Below, in pieces: positions 23,109 through 35,239 of a stretch of DNA of 64,000 nucleotides. How positions within the stretch are numbered: the stretch's first letter is position 1; the number at the start of each line of letters is the position of its first letter. The notes under the pieces were generated by a model. The model was given only the letters and a program-made list of their open reading frames with translations, had not been told where the DNA came from and did no database searches. Origin of the DNA: Pisolithus tinctorius. Lineage: Eukaryota; Basidiomycota; Agaricomycetes; Boletales; Pisolithaceae. The DNA is taken from the NCBI GenBank assembly GCA_024663395.1, contig JANFAH010000004.1, forward strand, positions 3,162,001 through 3,226,000, written 5' to 3'. The position numbers and the translations under genes were made by a program.

Positions 23109-24965
23109 TGTCACACACCAAAGGTGTTGTGGACATGGTTACAACTGACTCTGCCTAACTTGTCGACGAGTTGTGCACAATGCCCAAGCATGCAGATGAA
23201 GACTAAAGGCCTTATGCATAGAAAGACTGTCAGACATTAACAGTCATCCTTTGCACAAGAACGAGTCATCAGTGCTAAAGAGAAAAGAGGAAGTGAGTTA
23301 AGTGCGCATTAAAGGTTTTTAGCGCCCATGTATGGCATGCTGGTTTTCGTCGTATCTCCACCATTTCCAAAGATATCGACTCCATTCCCACACTCGCTTA
23401 AAGTGCTCAGCCCCACGATTCTTCCTTCCAAATTTGGAGAGGATCCTCGCACCCTGCGTGTTTCTACAGCACTCCATCCATCAGATGCTCATTTCACTAA
23501 GTCCATCAATCATGGCCACCTCTTCATCGGTCATCTCCCTTGTCTCATTTGCCAGAGACAGTGGCTATGTATATCTGCCAGGCATTCCCACCAGCTTCTG
23601 TCCTGAAGCCCCCTGGTTCATCCCATCATTGTCAGCCCCGTCTCATCCCATGCAGCTTGGTCAGTGTGTTCTCCTTGTCAGTATGACTTCCAGAAGGACA
23701 TTTTTTGGTCGCCTCAGGTTTGTCACTCGGTTAGAAAGGTCTTATGTGGTCGTTTCAGTCTCCCCAGTTGATGAAGCATATGGATTGTTCCTCCCTGCTC
23801 CCTGCACTGTCTTTATTCCAGTCTCGTCTGTCATTCTTCCCGCATTGCGACAGCTGCAGTATAATCTACTGTCCTCCAGCCTCCCTGATCGCATTCATGA
23901 TGAGTATGACATGCATCTTGCCTTCTTACTGCAAGATCCAGCAGAAGACATCCCCCCTTCTCCTCCTCCTCCATCAGAACCCCATCCATGAAGTTTTTGT
24001 TAACTTCGCTGAGAGGATGGAAGGGTGGGAGATGTGATCGTGTATGCTCTCATTGCCCCACAGACCCCCAATGCCCTGGCCCCCTTTGACACCTGACTCA
24101 TGCCCTTCAATTCTGGAATTAATACTTCCCTGTCTGGAAACACCGTCCATCTGTCATGCTGTCTTTGGGTCTAGAGATGTCTCCACCAAGATCTAACTTG
24201 CATCGCCACCCCCTAATGTGATATCAGTGCGCTTACTCAGTTTCTGATTCTATTTGACTCATTTTGTGATATTTTGACTATCCTTGACTCGTTCATTGCC
24301 AATACTTACCAATCTTCTTTGCTTGCTTACTTTTCATTTCTCGCTTACTCATCATGATTACTCAGTCCTTACTCATTACTTACCAAGTGTTTGTGCCTTG
24401 TTTGTCACAAGCTGTGCTCCCCCCTCAGTACATAAACCCCCATGTACTTAGCTACAAAGAATCAATCAGAAGCCATTCACTCAGCAGTCAGTCAGTTCTT
24501 CAGTGCCTATCTCGTCACCGACAGTTGAGGCTCATTCGGGAGAGTCTATCTGTCTTCATTTGTATCATTGGTAGTTGAGGCTCCATCAAGGGTCTATCTA
24601 CCTTCATTCATTCATCTGAAGTATCATCTGTGCTCTGTCAGCACACCTGCTTAGTCATCCATCCACTCCTGCGTAACTCGTCATCGACTTGCACCAGGAG
24701 CACATCCAAAAGATCATCACACCAGAGTACTTTCGGCTGAATACCTTCACTCTATTCAGCATCCCCCATCTAGTCATCACTTGCTTATCTACTCCTGTGT
24801 AACTCATCGATGACTTGTGCCAGGAGCACTCTACTTGAAGTCCCTCCCCCCACATCAGGTTTCTCTGCCCTCCAGGTTCTGTGGAGGTAAACCACCACTC
24901 GCTCGTATTTGTCTTTGGTGTTGGATTTGTTTGGTTTACACCAGCTTTCCACACTTTGACTCACA
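23109..24965 (+). mobile_element. 1.86-kb insertion in gag of element B
   Basis: The insertion is bounded by GCGG on both sides (23105-23108 and 24966-24969) and starts TGTCACACACCAAAG. It ends CTTTGACTCACA, so the ends are imperfect inverted repeats beginning TGTSA. It holds one open frame (23512-23991) and a long right part with a twice-repeated stem-loop near 24664 and 24790. No transposase or reverse transcriptase is present, so it is non-autonomous. Orientation is unknown; plus is given for its open frame. It could be a TIR element, or an LTR-type remnant ending in TG...CA. CpG is more frequent than in the host element, which suggests a younger insertion. Confidence 0.7.
23512..23991 (+). 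CDS. Hypothetical protein inside the 1.86-kb insertion
   Basis: A 159-residue frame starts MATSSSVISL, chosen because this ATG precedes the compositionally protein-like part; the frame is open upstream to 23332 as well. It has a hydrophobic, Ser/Pro-rich character with RRTFFGRLRF and LPDRIHDEYDMHLAF, and ends in a Pro-rich tail (PPSPPPPSEPHP). I do not recognise a family. There are no transposase motifs. It could be a captured gene fragment. Apart from one 5-bp spacer region upstream, no frame damage is seen, which is unusual in this neighbourhood. Confidence 0.4.
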   Translation: MATSSSVISLVSFARDSGYVYLPGIPTSFCPEAPWFIPSLSAPSHPMQLGQCVLLVSMTSRRTFFGRLRFVTRLERSYVVVSVSPVDEAYGLFLPAPCTVFIPVSSVILPALRQLQYNLLSSSLPDRIHDEYDMHLAFLLQDPAEDIPPSPPPPSEPHP

Positions 24966-25512
24966 GCGGGGGCAGTCTTGGAAGTTCAACTCACATTGTA
25001 TGAGGAACTTGCAGAGTTTCTTAGGGTTGGAGCCATCGAAGGTGTCAGGTTCATGGACTTTGGTTTTCAGAGCAGAGTCCCCAGTGCATGAACTAGACCG
25101 CACGAGCGCATGGACAGCTCTAGCAAGAGCTACGAGGGGATCCTCTGGCAGCTCAGCTGGGTCTTCAGGGATATCCCCATCACTGCTGCCCCTGCCATTG
25201 GGATCACCATCAGGATAATCAGGGTCAGGGTCAGGTCCATCATCTCAGTTATGAGGAGGTGGAGTATGGAAGGCTGATGGGTGGAGGTCAGAGTGACCAG
25301 CTTGTGAAGCACTTTTGCCTTCAGCATGAGAGCAGTGTTGAGTGGAGAAAGATTGGAATTGTTCAATGATGGAAGGGAGTTGATGTAGATTAGCTAGCAC
25401 TACAGTGAGGTTCTCAGTGACCTCTCTTTGAGATTGAGCTCGAGTTCTCATAATGGTGTAAGTTTTTTGGAGGACAGAAAATGAGATCATACAAGTGTGA
25501 GTATGAATATAC

Positions 25513-26245
25513 TGTCAAGTCTGGGCCTACTCCAACCAACTCCAATGCTAAACAAGGTCTAGAGAGTAGTTCAGAAGCAAGTCCGACATGAAAGAACAGA
25601 ACTCTGACTGGCAGAGTGGTGACAGGAACAAAGTCTGCTGAAGCAAAGGCAGAGCAGAGTGAGGGCATTGGGTTTAGCTCATGTGCTACCCCCTTGCATG
25701 ATCTCAGCCCTCATATTTCAGAGGGAGAGTACAGACAGAGAGTTGGAGGTAACTCTGACAGACAGAGGTCAGAGACAGAAAGAGTAGGAACTAAGTTGAT
25801 ATTCATACTGAGGAATGGTGGAGTATGATACATGCTTTTATACTACTACAGAGGTACAGTAACCAGAATCAGAACTGACATACAGAGACTTGTAAATTTT
25901 CAAGTAAAAATTCCCAGACACAAATGAAGGGTAGACAGAGGACATATGAGCAGGTAACATAGAACATCCAAAAAAGGAAACAGTCCAGGTGATGGACCAT
26001 GCAATGCATGCACTGCAGAGTACCTGACTGCACACTGTCAGGGAGAAGTCCAAAGGTAGTCACATGACCCCTCAGAGAATGGTCTGCCTGGTCTGGTAGG
26101 AGAGTAACACAAGTCTGACAGTAGTCAGAGCAGAGATGGTTCATAGATGATAGAAGGTGGGCAGAGTTGGTGCAGAGTGAGCAAATGACCAGCAGAAAAG
26201 GGTGTGGAGTTAGTGATGATGCAGGATGAATGCATGGTCATGACA
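25513..26245 (-). repeat. 5' LTR of element B
   Basis: 733 bp of LTR family B. On the plus strand it reads from TGTCAAGTCTGG to GGTCATGACA and is followed by CCCGA, the target duplication. Confidence 0.92.
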
Positions 26246-29200
26246 CCCGATGTCGATGGTTCCACTGGTATGTTATTGCAAAGACTCCCTCCATTCATCC
26301 ATGTGGGTGTGACACTCTCAGGAAAGACTCTCATGAGTTTGGCAGCTTCTACTGCAAGATGTCCATGTAACTCTTCCTGCCATGGTGTTTGACTCACAAT
26401 AACAGCCACTAAGCCCTGTTCAGTCAGCAAGCAATGCTGCACCCCCTCAGTGTATCCACTGTCCTCCTCCAAATCTTCTCCACTGTAGGAATTTTTGCAG
26501 ACCTCAGAGGGAGGCTCTTGTGCATCCAGCCCTTGTTGATCACAAGCAGATGTCTCACAGTGGTGAAAATATTGGATGCCAGAGATGATATAGTGTATTT
26601 GGGTGGGAGCAGATGCCAAAAACCTTGTCAATGCAGCCTCCCATGTCACATCAGCACTTTTCAGGTCAGCACAGATGTCCCACCATAGCTTTAACAGAAA
26701 AGAGCATCAATGCACAGTAAAATGGGTGACAGTTGGGATCATCCTGCATGGGGAAATAGCAACCAATGAAATTTGGCAGTGTGTGATGACCCTTGGGCCG
26801 AAGCACTCATTCTTTCTCCTTGAATCTTGGATGCAGCACTTGGTATTATATACATGCGTGATGCAGTCGGCTGCATGGTTGCTGGTGGGTGGATGTGACA
26901 GCATCTGTTCCTGATGCTGGATGTGTACTCTGCTGTTTACCCTTCCTGCACTCATATGTGTCCATAAAGAACTCCAAGACATTCTTGTGCCCTAGATCAT
27001 TGCTGCAATAAATGTAGTCAGTTACCTGACACTTCGGATAAAGGAATCCCTGTGGGTCTGCATCCAATGTGACGACATCTGTAGCATCTTCCTGTAGGAC
27101 ATTTCAGATGGCTCTCAGGCTCAGTAGTGGGTCTCTGGGAGATCATACCTCATCTGTCAGCTGTGTTTGCTGATGTAGTGTGGCAGCAACTTCAGCAGCT
27201 TCATGTGCCTGTCTGACACATGACATGCGAGGTGTTATTGGTCATGCAATGTAATGGATGCACAAAATACTTACCTTGCAGACACATCCAATGTTTGGCA
27301 GGACAAGTTTGGATATATTCCTGATAATTTCCTCATGAAGCTTGACCAATAGATAGGCATATAGTGGTGCGAGTGGTAGGTGTCCCCCCATCCCATTAAA
27401 TAGGACATTACCATCAGTGCCACCAGCTCCTGCTCTCAGTTTATGGCATGTACCAGGTGAAAGAGTAGCAGGTGTTGTTGATTGTGGAGATCTTCCAGAT
27501 ATGGTGTATGTGCCTTGTGGTATGCCAGCCCTTTGGTTAGGATTGCAGACAAGTTGTAATGTTTACCTTGTTTTTTTGTTTGATATGAGGTTATGTAAAA
27601 TGACAGATTTGTGGTTTCCCTGGAGTTCATCAGCAACTTCACATCATTGTTACACCACACATTGATTGCTAATGCTGGAACCCATCCATTGATAAATGGA
27701 TGCAAGCATTTCATTCCCCATTTGCCAATCTCCAAGATGAAGTTGTCATCAGCTAGTGCAAATGGTGCTTGTTGCTTGCACACCAGTGGGCCCTTCCTGC
27801 TGGGAATCAGACACCAATGGATTTTGCAGGTGTGTAGTTGTTTTGCTCTTGCCACCTGCTGCTCCAGTTTGGCTACCTGATTATCATAGTCCTCCATGTG
27901 TGGATTGGGTGGCCATGAGTATGCTACATCCACATCATTTGGGATCCTTCTGATCATCTCTGCCAACTCCAGACCTGGCACATATGCTTGCATGTTGGCT
28001 TCAATAAAAGATTGCACCCACTCCCGAAATTTCACCTCCTTCAGCATCTGCTCCATGTCATCCATCAGTGGAGAGTTTTTTAGCCACAGCAACATGTGAA
28101 GATGTAGCGACTCCCATCCCTGCAACTCCACCATGCCAAAGTAAGTGCTCACATAACCGAAGATGCCCCTTTGGCATTGCACACTATAGGGACTTGCAGC
28201 AATGCTGAAGAGTGTTTGTACGATTGTTTTGATCATGAAATGGAAGAATTTTGCAGCAGGATATGGGTCCGCAGTGATGTTCACTGCCTGCTTCTCTTTG
28301 GATGGTCTGATACTGGCAAGAAACTTATCCATATTGATGTGCTCACCTGCAAAGATCTGTGCAATGGGATCGTGCAAATCACATGCATTGATTGTTATCC
28401 ATAAACTTGGTGGGTTCAACATGATGGATGTTGCCCATATCTGACTTTGCAGTCGGTAGTGGCTTTGGTCAGATCCCTGTACACAGCCTGCTGTGGTGTA
28501 AAGATGCTTCTGCAGTAGTTGTATTGCTGGGTCACTGATGTGCTGATGCTGTTCTTCCTGCCTCACAGCTTGCTGCATACTAGCCAGTGAGATTGTGGAC
28601 AGGAGGTGTGTGTCCTTGTTGAAACTGTTGCACTGCATCTGTACTTGGGCCAAACCAAGTGCTTGCCAGCATTGCAAGAATGCAAAGGTGATGAATGGGA
28701 ATGTGACATGTCTTTGGAAGCGGCGGTCATGGTATTGCAAGGCCCATTGCACATGGTCTGCGAAGTCAACTGGGACCAGTTGCATGTGTTCTATGCCACC
28801 CTCGCCATATGGAAAAAGAGATGAGTATGCCTTTTCGAAAAAGTTATGCTCGGTGTCTGCAGGCTGCAGCATGTGGTTGACTGATTGCTGTGGTGGCTGT
28901 CCAAAATCAGAGACAGGTTTGCCTCCATACCTAACAGCATAACCTCCCTCTTGACCCTCGTCCCATAGGTCGACAAGCCCCCAGGTCATCAACTCTTTAG
29001 CAGTCAGCATTGAGAGGTCAGTATCAACTGTCCCTGTGGCCTGCAGAGGAACAACTTTGGGGCTCACACCTTCACCCATCAAGTCTCCTGCGATGTCTTT
29101 GGCATCAACTACCCAAAGGTCATCCTTGATAACCAACTCTGCGACCTCATCATGAACTCGTACCTTCATTATCATCCACCAGCACATATCCCTCACCCTC

Positions 29201-30114
29201 ATCATCCAGTATGTGCATGTCTTCAGACTGTCATATGATACTGCTTATCTCCAATGGCACTTTGTCTATTGGCAAGGCATCTAGCCATTGTGAGCATATT
29301 TTGATATCACTGTAGTACTTGGGATTGTTGCTTTTAAGCCATAGCAATGCATCTCTAATGGCATCATGATGCACATGAAAGGTACTATGAAGCCAACCTT
29401 CTGGCAACTGACCTGGCCCAATGAACATCACTGTGATCAGGGATGCCAATATCATTGAAGGGCATGGCATGAGGTTACCAGTGATCATGGATGCAATGCC
29501 ATCAATATCAAGGTCATATGTGGTCACATTGCCCTGCATGGCACTTTGCAATGCCAAGAGGTCTTGAACACCACCACTGTGCTTTGGGAACAATTTGAAG
29601 ACATAGATGCATGGGTACAACAGTGCTATAAGCAGTTGCTTGGGAATATGAGCACCTCCAAGACCCACAGGGTGTGGCCAATCCACAACTGATTGGCAAG
29701 TGAGTATCAGGGAGGCTTGTCTGTTGCTGCTTGTAAGTCATCTGTGCATTGGCAACATACCATGACAGTGCATTGTGATAGGTCTCTCCAAACACCCACA
29801 GGCTCCAACAATATGCCATCTATCAAGAAATGTTTGCAGTGTGGTCTATGTGGCTTAAGGCTTTGAGGATTGGGTACATCAGCGAGCTTGATGACCTTCA
29901 GTCTGTCATCTACAATGCTGCATTCCCATGTGCAGATGGCGCATGTGCCTGTAGCCAATGCTTGGTTCGAGGTCACCCAATGGAACTCTGCATAGCAGTG
30001 TTTGACTTCATCCTTCATAGGCAGCTCCAGAAAATGGGTAGGATCATATTCTTGCACTGCCATCATTGGTGCTACATCGTCTTCATCTGCTACCCATGTG
30101 CTCTTGGAAGACAT
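26246..30114 (-). pseudogene. Helitron Rep-helicase, N-terminal half
   Basis: Reading on the minus strand from about 30114 (MSSKSTWVADEDD), an N-terminal region follows with frame changes near 29700 and 29220. The large open segment 29205-27436 is a Helitron-like N domain. It has DTEHNFFEKAYSSLFPYGEGG, a central part, and the HUH nuclease motif in the form LHLHMLLW near 28095. After it come AIN with a stop, YLMGWGD near 27380, and further helicase-linker sequence to NNIPVEPSTSG at 26246. The helicase domain resumes at 16322 after element B. Stops and frame changes show it is not functional. The Helitron 5' end lies between here and about 30780 and I could not fix it. Confidence 0.9.
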
Positions 30115-30782
30115 TGTGGGCCTCTCTGCCCTCTTGTGCTTGTGGGCTCCCTGTTGGTGAGCTGCTTCTTCATTGGCTTCAAGACATCAACATGCTAGGG
30201 TGCATAACATCATTATCAACTCTGGAGGTGCATCTTTGAGCACCTGGGAGATCAAAAGATCCTTTCTCTGTTGCTTGTTCCTGGTCAATGACATTACTCC
30301 ATGCAAGCTGTATATTATCTCCTTCATTGTCAGTGAGGACAGTTGTGTCCAAGGGTCCATTTTGTTCCCCATGACACAGGAGAAAGGGGTATGTGTCCTC
30401 ACCCCTATCTGCATGCGAGTCACTGCTGAAATATACACATGCATGCATGGCTCCTTATTCCACTTGGGTCACAGGGGCAATTCAGTGTTTGGGCATCACT
30501 ACAACATCAACAGGTGATCAACTCAACAGCCATCAAGTGTCCCTATATAAGGCATCCATCTCGTCCATGACTACAATATTCACATGTCCACATTTGTCCA
30601 TCCATACACTGCTGTCCATGCCTGCTTCCTCTCTTCATCTGCTTCAGCCCTTCAATTTTTCCTGCCTTGTGTGCTTCCTCTCCAAGAAACCATCCACCTC
30701 AAATGGTTTCTGTGAACCTCAGAGTACTTAAATACTGCCTGTGTACCTGTTAGATCACATAATGTGCACAACAGCAGTTGGC
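30115..30782. other. Spacer between Helitron and F-box-like gene
   Basis: I see nothing that I can call as a gene. The Helitron 5' terminus should lie in this stretch. Confidence 0.5.
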
Positions 30783-31217
30783 TTACAATGCATCCTCTAC
30801 CACCCCAATCCATGGTGTGACATAGCCACTTTCTGAGTCACATACCTGCCCCCCCAGCAACCACTGCACATCATACACACCCAGCAGCCAGAAGAGGTCC
30901 TGTGGCATCTGTGTGACATGTGGCACTTGCTGCCTTTCCACCCACATCCCTTTCCCATCACTGAGCAAATGCACTTTCAACTTGCAGGACTTCTTGTTGT
31001 CATGGAATTGCTTGCATGCAACATAGTGAAAGCCATGCAGGGAGTACTTCATCAGCATCTTTAGATGTTTGACCTTAAAGTTGCCATAATAGACTGTGCC
31101 TGGATTGACAATAGAGAGCCCACACAGGGTTAGTGCTGGATAGGCACAAAAGATATGGTCTGCAGTTATCAAGTTCATCACTGCCATACTGTGAAACTGA
31201 AATATTGGTGAGACTGC
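30783..31217 (-). pseudogene. F-box-like basidiomycete protein, C-terminal half
   Basis: An uninterrupted frame on the minus strand runs from AVSPIFQFHS to TPWIGVVEDAL and a stop at 30783. It contains HIFCAYPALTL, HLKMLMKYSLHGFHY and PQDLFWLLG. I recognise it as the C-terminal half of a multicopy protein family of unknown function in mushroom-forming fungi. The N-terminal half is at 57066-57610. Element C was inserted after the segment VVVSNTEV, and the frame continues if a 4-bp overlap is removed. The first residues of the frame upstream of 31217 are LTR sequence and do not belong to the protein. Confidence 0.65.
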
Positions 31218-31871
31218 TGTAAGGAATCTGCCTTCCTTGGATGTGTAAGCCCCTATCATCTACTGTTCCACAATATTGTTATGTTCCTGGACCTCTCATA
31301 TCCACCATTGTTCACATGCTACCTTCCCATGCCCTTGCTCCCTCTTGTGCAATGCTATACCTGTGGCTGCTGTGCTCTGCTTGCTTCCCTTCTTTCAGAC
31401 TCTTTCTTTTAACATGGTCTCTGTTCCCTTTTCATTAGTAGTATACCCTCAGCCTCTGTTCAGGCCTGTCTCATGTTTACATGCTGTTGTGCAGCTTTCC
31501 TTTACTTGTACCCTGTCTTACTTAGGTTCCAGGTTTGCCTGGACTATAAAGCCCTGTACTTAGGAACATACAGAATGATACCTTTTGGCACTGGGAAGGT
31601 CACTATGAGTTTCTTTTTCACTTCATCTTCACACACCTCACAACAACCATGCACAAACTATGCATACTGCTCACAACACTCACACTGCCAGTACTACACT
31701 GCAGACCATGCCATGCATGTCATGAATCATTACCACTACAAAGTGCTGAGTCCTGCCTTCTAGTTTCAACAGTCCAGAATCCCTTGGGACAAGCAATTTT
31801 TTCCCTTCATTTTATTGTTGTTACCTAAGCCATTTAGCTTGTATTATACAGCTACTTGGACTTTTCCTACA
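31218..31871 (+). repeat. 5' LTR of element C
   Basis: It starts TGTAAGGAATC, ends TTTTCCTACA, and has a TATA-like CTATAAAG at 31544-31551. It aligns over its full length with the copy at 56413. Confidence 0.88.
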
Positions 31872-31873
31872 AC

Positions 31874-31890
31874 TGGAGCCCACTGCAAGG
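31874..31890 (+). promoter_or_regulatory. Putative primer binding site of element C
   Basis: TGGAGCCCACTGC begins two bases after the LTR. TGG complements the CCA end of a tRNA. The tRNA species is not identified. Confidence 0.55.
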
Positions 31891-31914
31891 GATTCTGCTG
31901 TCACTTCCAGAAGG

Positions 31915-34900
31915 TTGCTCAGGCACACCACTGAATGCACCAAACTAGAAAATTTATGCCTCCACTTTTGCAACCTGAACCTGTCAGAGGACTCTGACCT
32001 CTTCTGCCCTGTTTCACCTGTAACACTGGATCATGCACAATTACCTGCTGACATTCTGTGGGTACTACCCATGATCACTCCTCCTGATATTTTGGCAGAT
32101 TGGATATCCATCATGCTGGATCACCTAGATCTCACTTCCCCTGATTTCCCTGGTGGCTTTATCCACTTGACTCCCCAAAGACCCAAAACCCTGCCATCAC
32201 CTTTAACACCTGTCACATCATCTGATTCATCATCACCAACACCCTCTTTTTCCTGTCTCTTTGATGCCTCTGAATCTATACCCAGACTCCCAGTTCCATC
32301 CACCACACTGCCATGACCACTCACTTGGTTGCAGACCACCCATCAGCCAACTAGTAACCTGCTGACACTTCTGCCAGTCCACTTGTGCACTATACCACTC
32401 ACTCTGCACCCACAGCCAATACCCATTCCACCCATTACCAATCTGGCACTGCCACCACAGGTGATCCCACCAATGGCTAATCCCCAATTTCAGATGCTGC
32501 TCTGTGGTACACAAAACTCACCTAAATTTAGTGGAGATTCACCTGTGCAGCTCCTGCAATACCTACATCAACTTCCTCGGTACTCTTGCTGCTCTCAATG
32601 ACCATGGCAAGATCAAAGCTGCAATCCATTATGCTGACCTCGAAGAAGCCAAGGTCTGGCAAACACTTCTGGAAGCTGCACCTGCAGCTGATGACTGGGA
32701 TGCCTTTGTAGCTGCTGTTAAGGGCTTGTACCCTGGCTGTGAAGGTGACAACCACTACTGCCACACAGACTTGCAGTACCTTGTCAAAGAATATCAGTCT
32801 AAGCCCATGCAGAACCAGGACAACCTAGGAGAATACCAGTGGAAATTTGCTAAGATCTCTGCCCTCCTCATTAAAACTAAAAAGCTTGCAGAGACAGAAC
32901 GGGACTCCATGTTCCTTAACAGCTTTCCAAGGGCCATTGCAGATTGCATTTGTCATTGCCTTTCCATAGTCTGCACTGACCTCCACCCAGATGACCCTTA
33001 CCCACTTGCAGAAGTTGTCAAAGCCACCAAGTTCCTCCTGACAGGATCTGCCCTATGTAGCATGGTGTCATAACCATGCATTCACTCCAAGTCCTTACTC
33101 ACTCTTCACCCTCTTCTGCCAGTCATTCACTCACTCTGCATGAACTCCGCCCATCATCTGTCATCTACAAACCATCTCCGCTCTGACTGCTGTCAGACTT
33201 GTGTTGCTCTCCTACTGGACTGGGTGGACCATTCTCTGAGGGGTCATGTGACTACCTTTGGACTTCTCCCTGACAGTGCGCAGTCAGGTACTCCGCAGCA
33301 TGCACACCACATGGTCCAGTGCCTGGACTGTTTCCTTTTCTGGATGTTCTATGTTACCCATTCATATGTCTTCTGTCTACCCTTCATTTGTCATCTAGGA
33401 AGTTTTTACTTGAAAATTTCTGGGTCTCCGTATGTTAGTTCCGATTCCAGTTACTATACCTCCATAGTAGTATAAAAGCATGTATCATACTCCACCATTC
33501 CTCAGTACGAATATCAACTTAGTTCCTACTCCCTCTGATTCCATCTTCTGCCTGTTGGAGTTATCTCCAACTCTCTGTCTGTACTCTCCCTCTGAAATAT
33601 GAGGGCTGAGATCATGCAAGGGGGTAGCACACAAGCTAAACCCGACGCCCTCACTCTGCTCTGCCTTTGTCTCAGTGGACTTCATTCCTGCTGACACTCT
33701 GCTAGTCAGAGTTCTGTTCCTTTGTGTTGGACTTGCTTCTGAACCCTTCTCTAGACCTTGTTAAGTGTTGGAGTTGGTCGGAGTAGGCCCAGACTTGACA
33801 CATGGTACCAATGATGGTTACTGCAGCCTCACCAGCTGTGCCTCCTTTGCCAGCTTACATGCTGCAAGTACCACCTGCTGGCACTGTCATCAAACAAGAA
33901 TACAACTTCCAGGCACAGTGCCCACCACAGAAACACAGACCTGGCTGCAGCTTCTGCACAGACCCCAATCACTGGACAAGGATGTGCATGCTTGTTGAAG
34001 TTTATATCTGCACCAGTAAGATCACAAGAGGTACAGACAACTGTCTCTATCTTGCAGATGGGAGCCAAATTCCACACTTCCCTGAATGTGACTCACTAAA
34101 AGAAGCTGGTGACCATGTCATGGCTGACAGAGACCAGGCCAATGCACATGCTGCAACTCCAGCTGCTCCATGCAACCCAGCTTCCCAAGGCACAGCTAAC
34201 CTCTTCTGTGTCATTCATCCTGCAGTTGACATGCAGTTGGAGATTCAGCCATCCACCTTTCTAAACACTGTCCAGGATGTAGACAAATCAGCTGCTGACT
34301 TAGATGACCCTGACTTCCAGGCATACATCGCCCAAGCTTGGGCTACCTATCAGGCAGACAAAGGTAACAAAGGAGCAGTCATTTCCTGCAGAAAGAAAGC
34401 ACACTTTGACAGGGTTGAACTTACAGCATGTCCTGCCAACCCTCCATGAGTAGATCCTCATGCAGCCACTGTTGAAGAGGAAATCATTTCCCCTGGTGTT
34501 CAATGCTCACATGCCACTTGCCAGGCATCTGAGCCAACATCCACCACTGCAAAACCATATGTTCCTCAGACTAATCCTGCTCTGACAACTGAGTGCAAAG
34601 ATTCCACACCCGCAGCAATTGTCCCATCACAAACACCATACCCAGCAGCTCACAATCAGAACCAGTATTGTTACTTGTTCCCACCTGAAGATGAAGCCAC
34701 ACCCAAATGTATTGTGGAATGCATACTCAAAACCAGCATTGCCTTGCCAGTCAAAGAATTATTCACAGTATCTCCTGAGTTCCACAAACAATTCAGGGAC
34801 ATCACCATGGTGAAATGCATCACCACCAATGAGATTGAGGTAGTGTGTAGTGATGAGGATGAGGGAGTGCATGTAAATGAACTGACCAGCCACAGCCCTC

Positions 34901-35239
34901 AATGAACTGCATGCAAGTATGGAGATTGTGTCATCCACAGTGATGATGGCTCCATTGTAGCTCACCACACTCTACTGCTCCACTGCATCAAAGCCAAGGT
35001 CCCCAGGACTGACATCACAATCAACTGCATACTAGATTCTGGTTTGGAAATTGTTTCCATGCCTAGGCACATCTGGGAAAAGATTGGGTTGCCATTGCAC
35101 AGTGACCATCTCATGACTATGACCTCTGCTAACATGTCTAAAGACACTACTGTAGGCATTCTAGAGAACCTGAAACTCAACTTCAGAGCCAGCACAGTCA
35201 TGCTCCAGGTTCAGGTAATTGAACATGTGAACTTCAATC
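31915..35239 (+). pseudogene. Gag and protease of gypsy element C, split by a solo LTR
   Basis: Gag begins near 31915 and has a stop at 32314-32316 and a frame change near 32575. Its capsid-like core runs from PKFSGD through WDAFVAAVKGLYPGCEGD and DNLGEYQWKF to SALCSM at 33065. A 735-bp solo LTR interrupts it. The frame resumes at 33801 and reaches a CCHC knuckle (CSFCTDPNHWTRMC) near 33945. Stops at 34447 and 34903 follow. The aspartic protease is visible at 34980-35239 with CILDSGLEIVSM and ends at HVNFNL, where a foreign sequence begins. The remainder of pol is at 48362. The gag type is one common in Agaricomycete gypsy elements. Confidence 0.85.
33066..33800 (+). repeat. Solo LTR of family B
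   Basis: 735 bp running TGTCATAACC...GACTTGACA, flanked by CATGG on both sides (33061-33065 and 33801-33805). It contains TATAAAAG at 33471-33478. Such a single LTR with a duplication is left by recombination between the two LTRs of a full element. Confidence 0.96.

Larger units (their letters stand above)
22322..25490 (-). pseudogene. Gag of gypsy element B, split by an insertion
   Basis: The N-terminal part reads from 25490 (or the ATG near 25453) with MRTRAQSQREV. It is broken by a TGA near 25244, and continues to FDGS near 25040 and CELNFQDCPR at 24966. It resumes at 23108 with SNRAKVTFAQSYLKG and runs through LAWFEPDLL to a CCHC knuckle (CLFCGEAGHSAKDC) near 22450 and a stop at 22322. 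The two halves fit together in frame once the 23109-24965 insertion and one copy of its 4-bp duplication are discounted. Confidence 0.88.
16323..26245 (-). mobile_element. Complete Ty3/gypsy element B with antisense gene
   Basis: The element spans 9923 bp including a 1857-bp nested insertion. LTRs are at 16323-17029 and 25513-26245, both ending TGTCATGACC... and ...CTTGACA on the minus strand. Flanks are CCTGA (16318-16322) and CCCGA (26246-26250), a 5-bp duplication differing by one C/T transition. The element sits in the Helitron helicase gene. The order on the minus strand is gag, protease, reverse transcriptase, RNase H, integrase, chromodomain, then an accessory gene on the opposite strand, polypurine tract and LTR. 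Confidence 0.93.
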
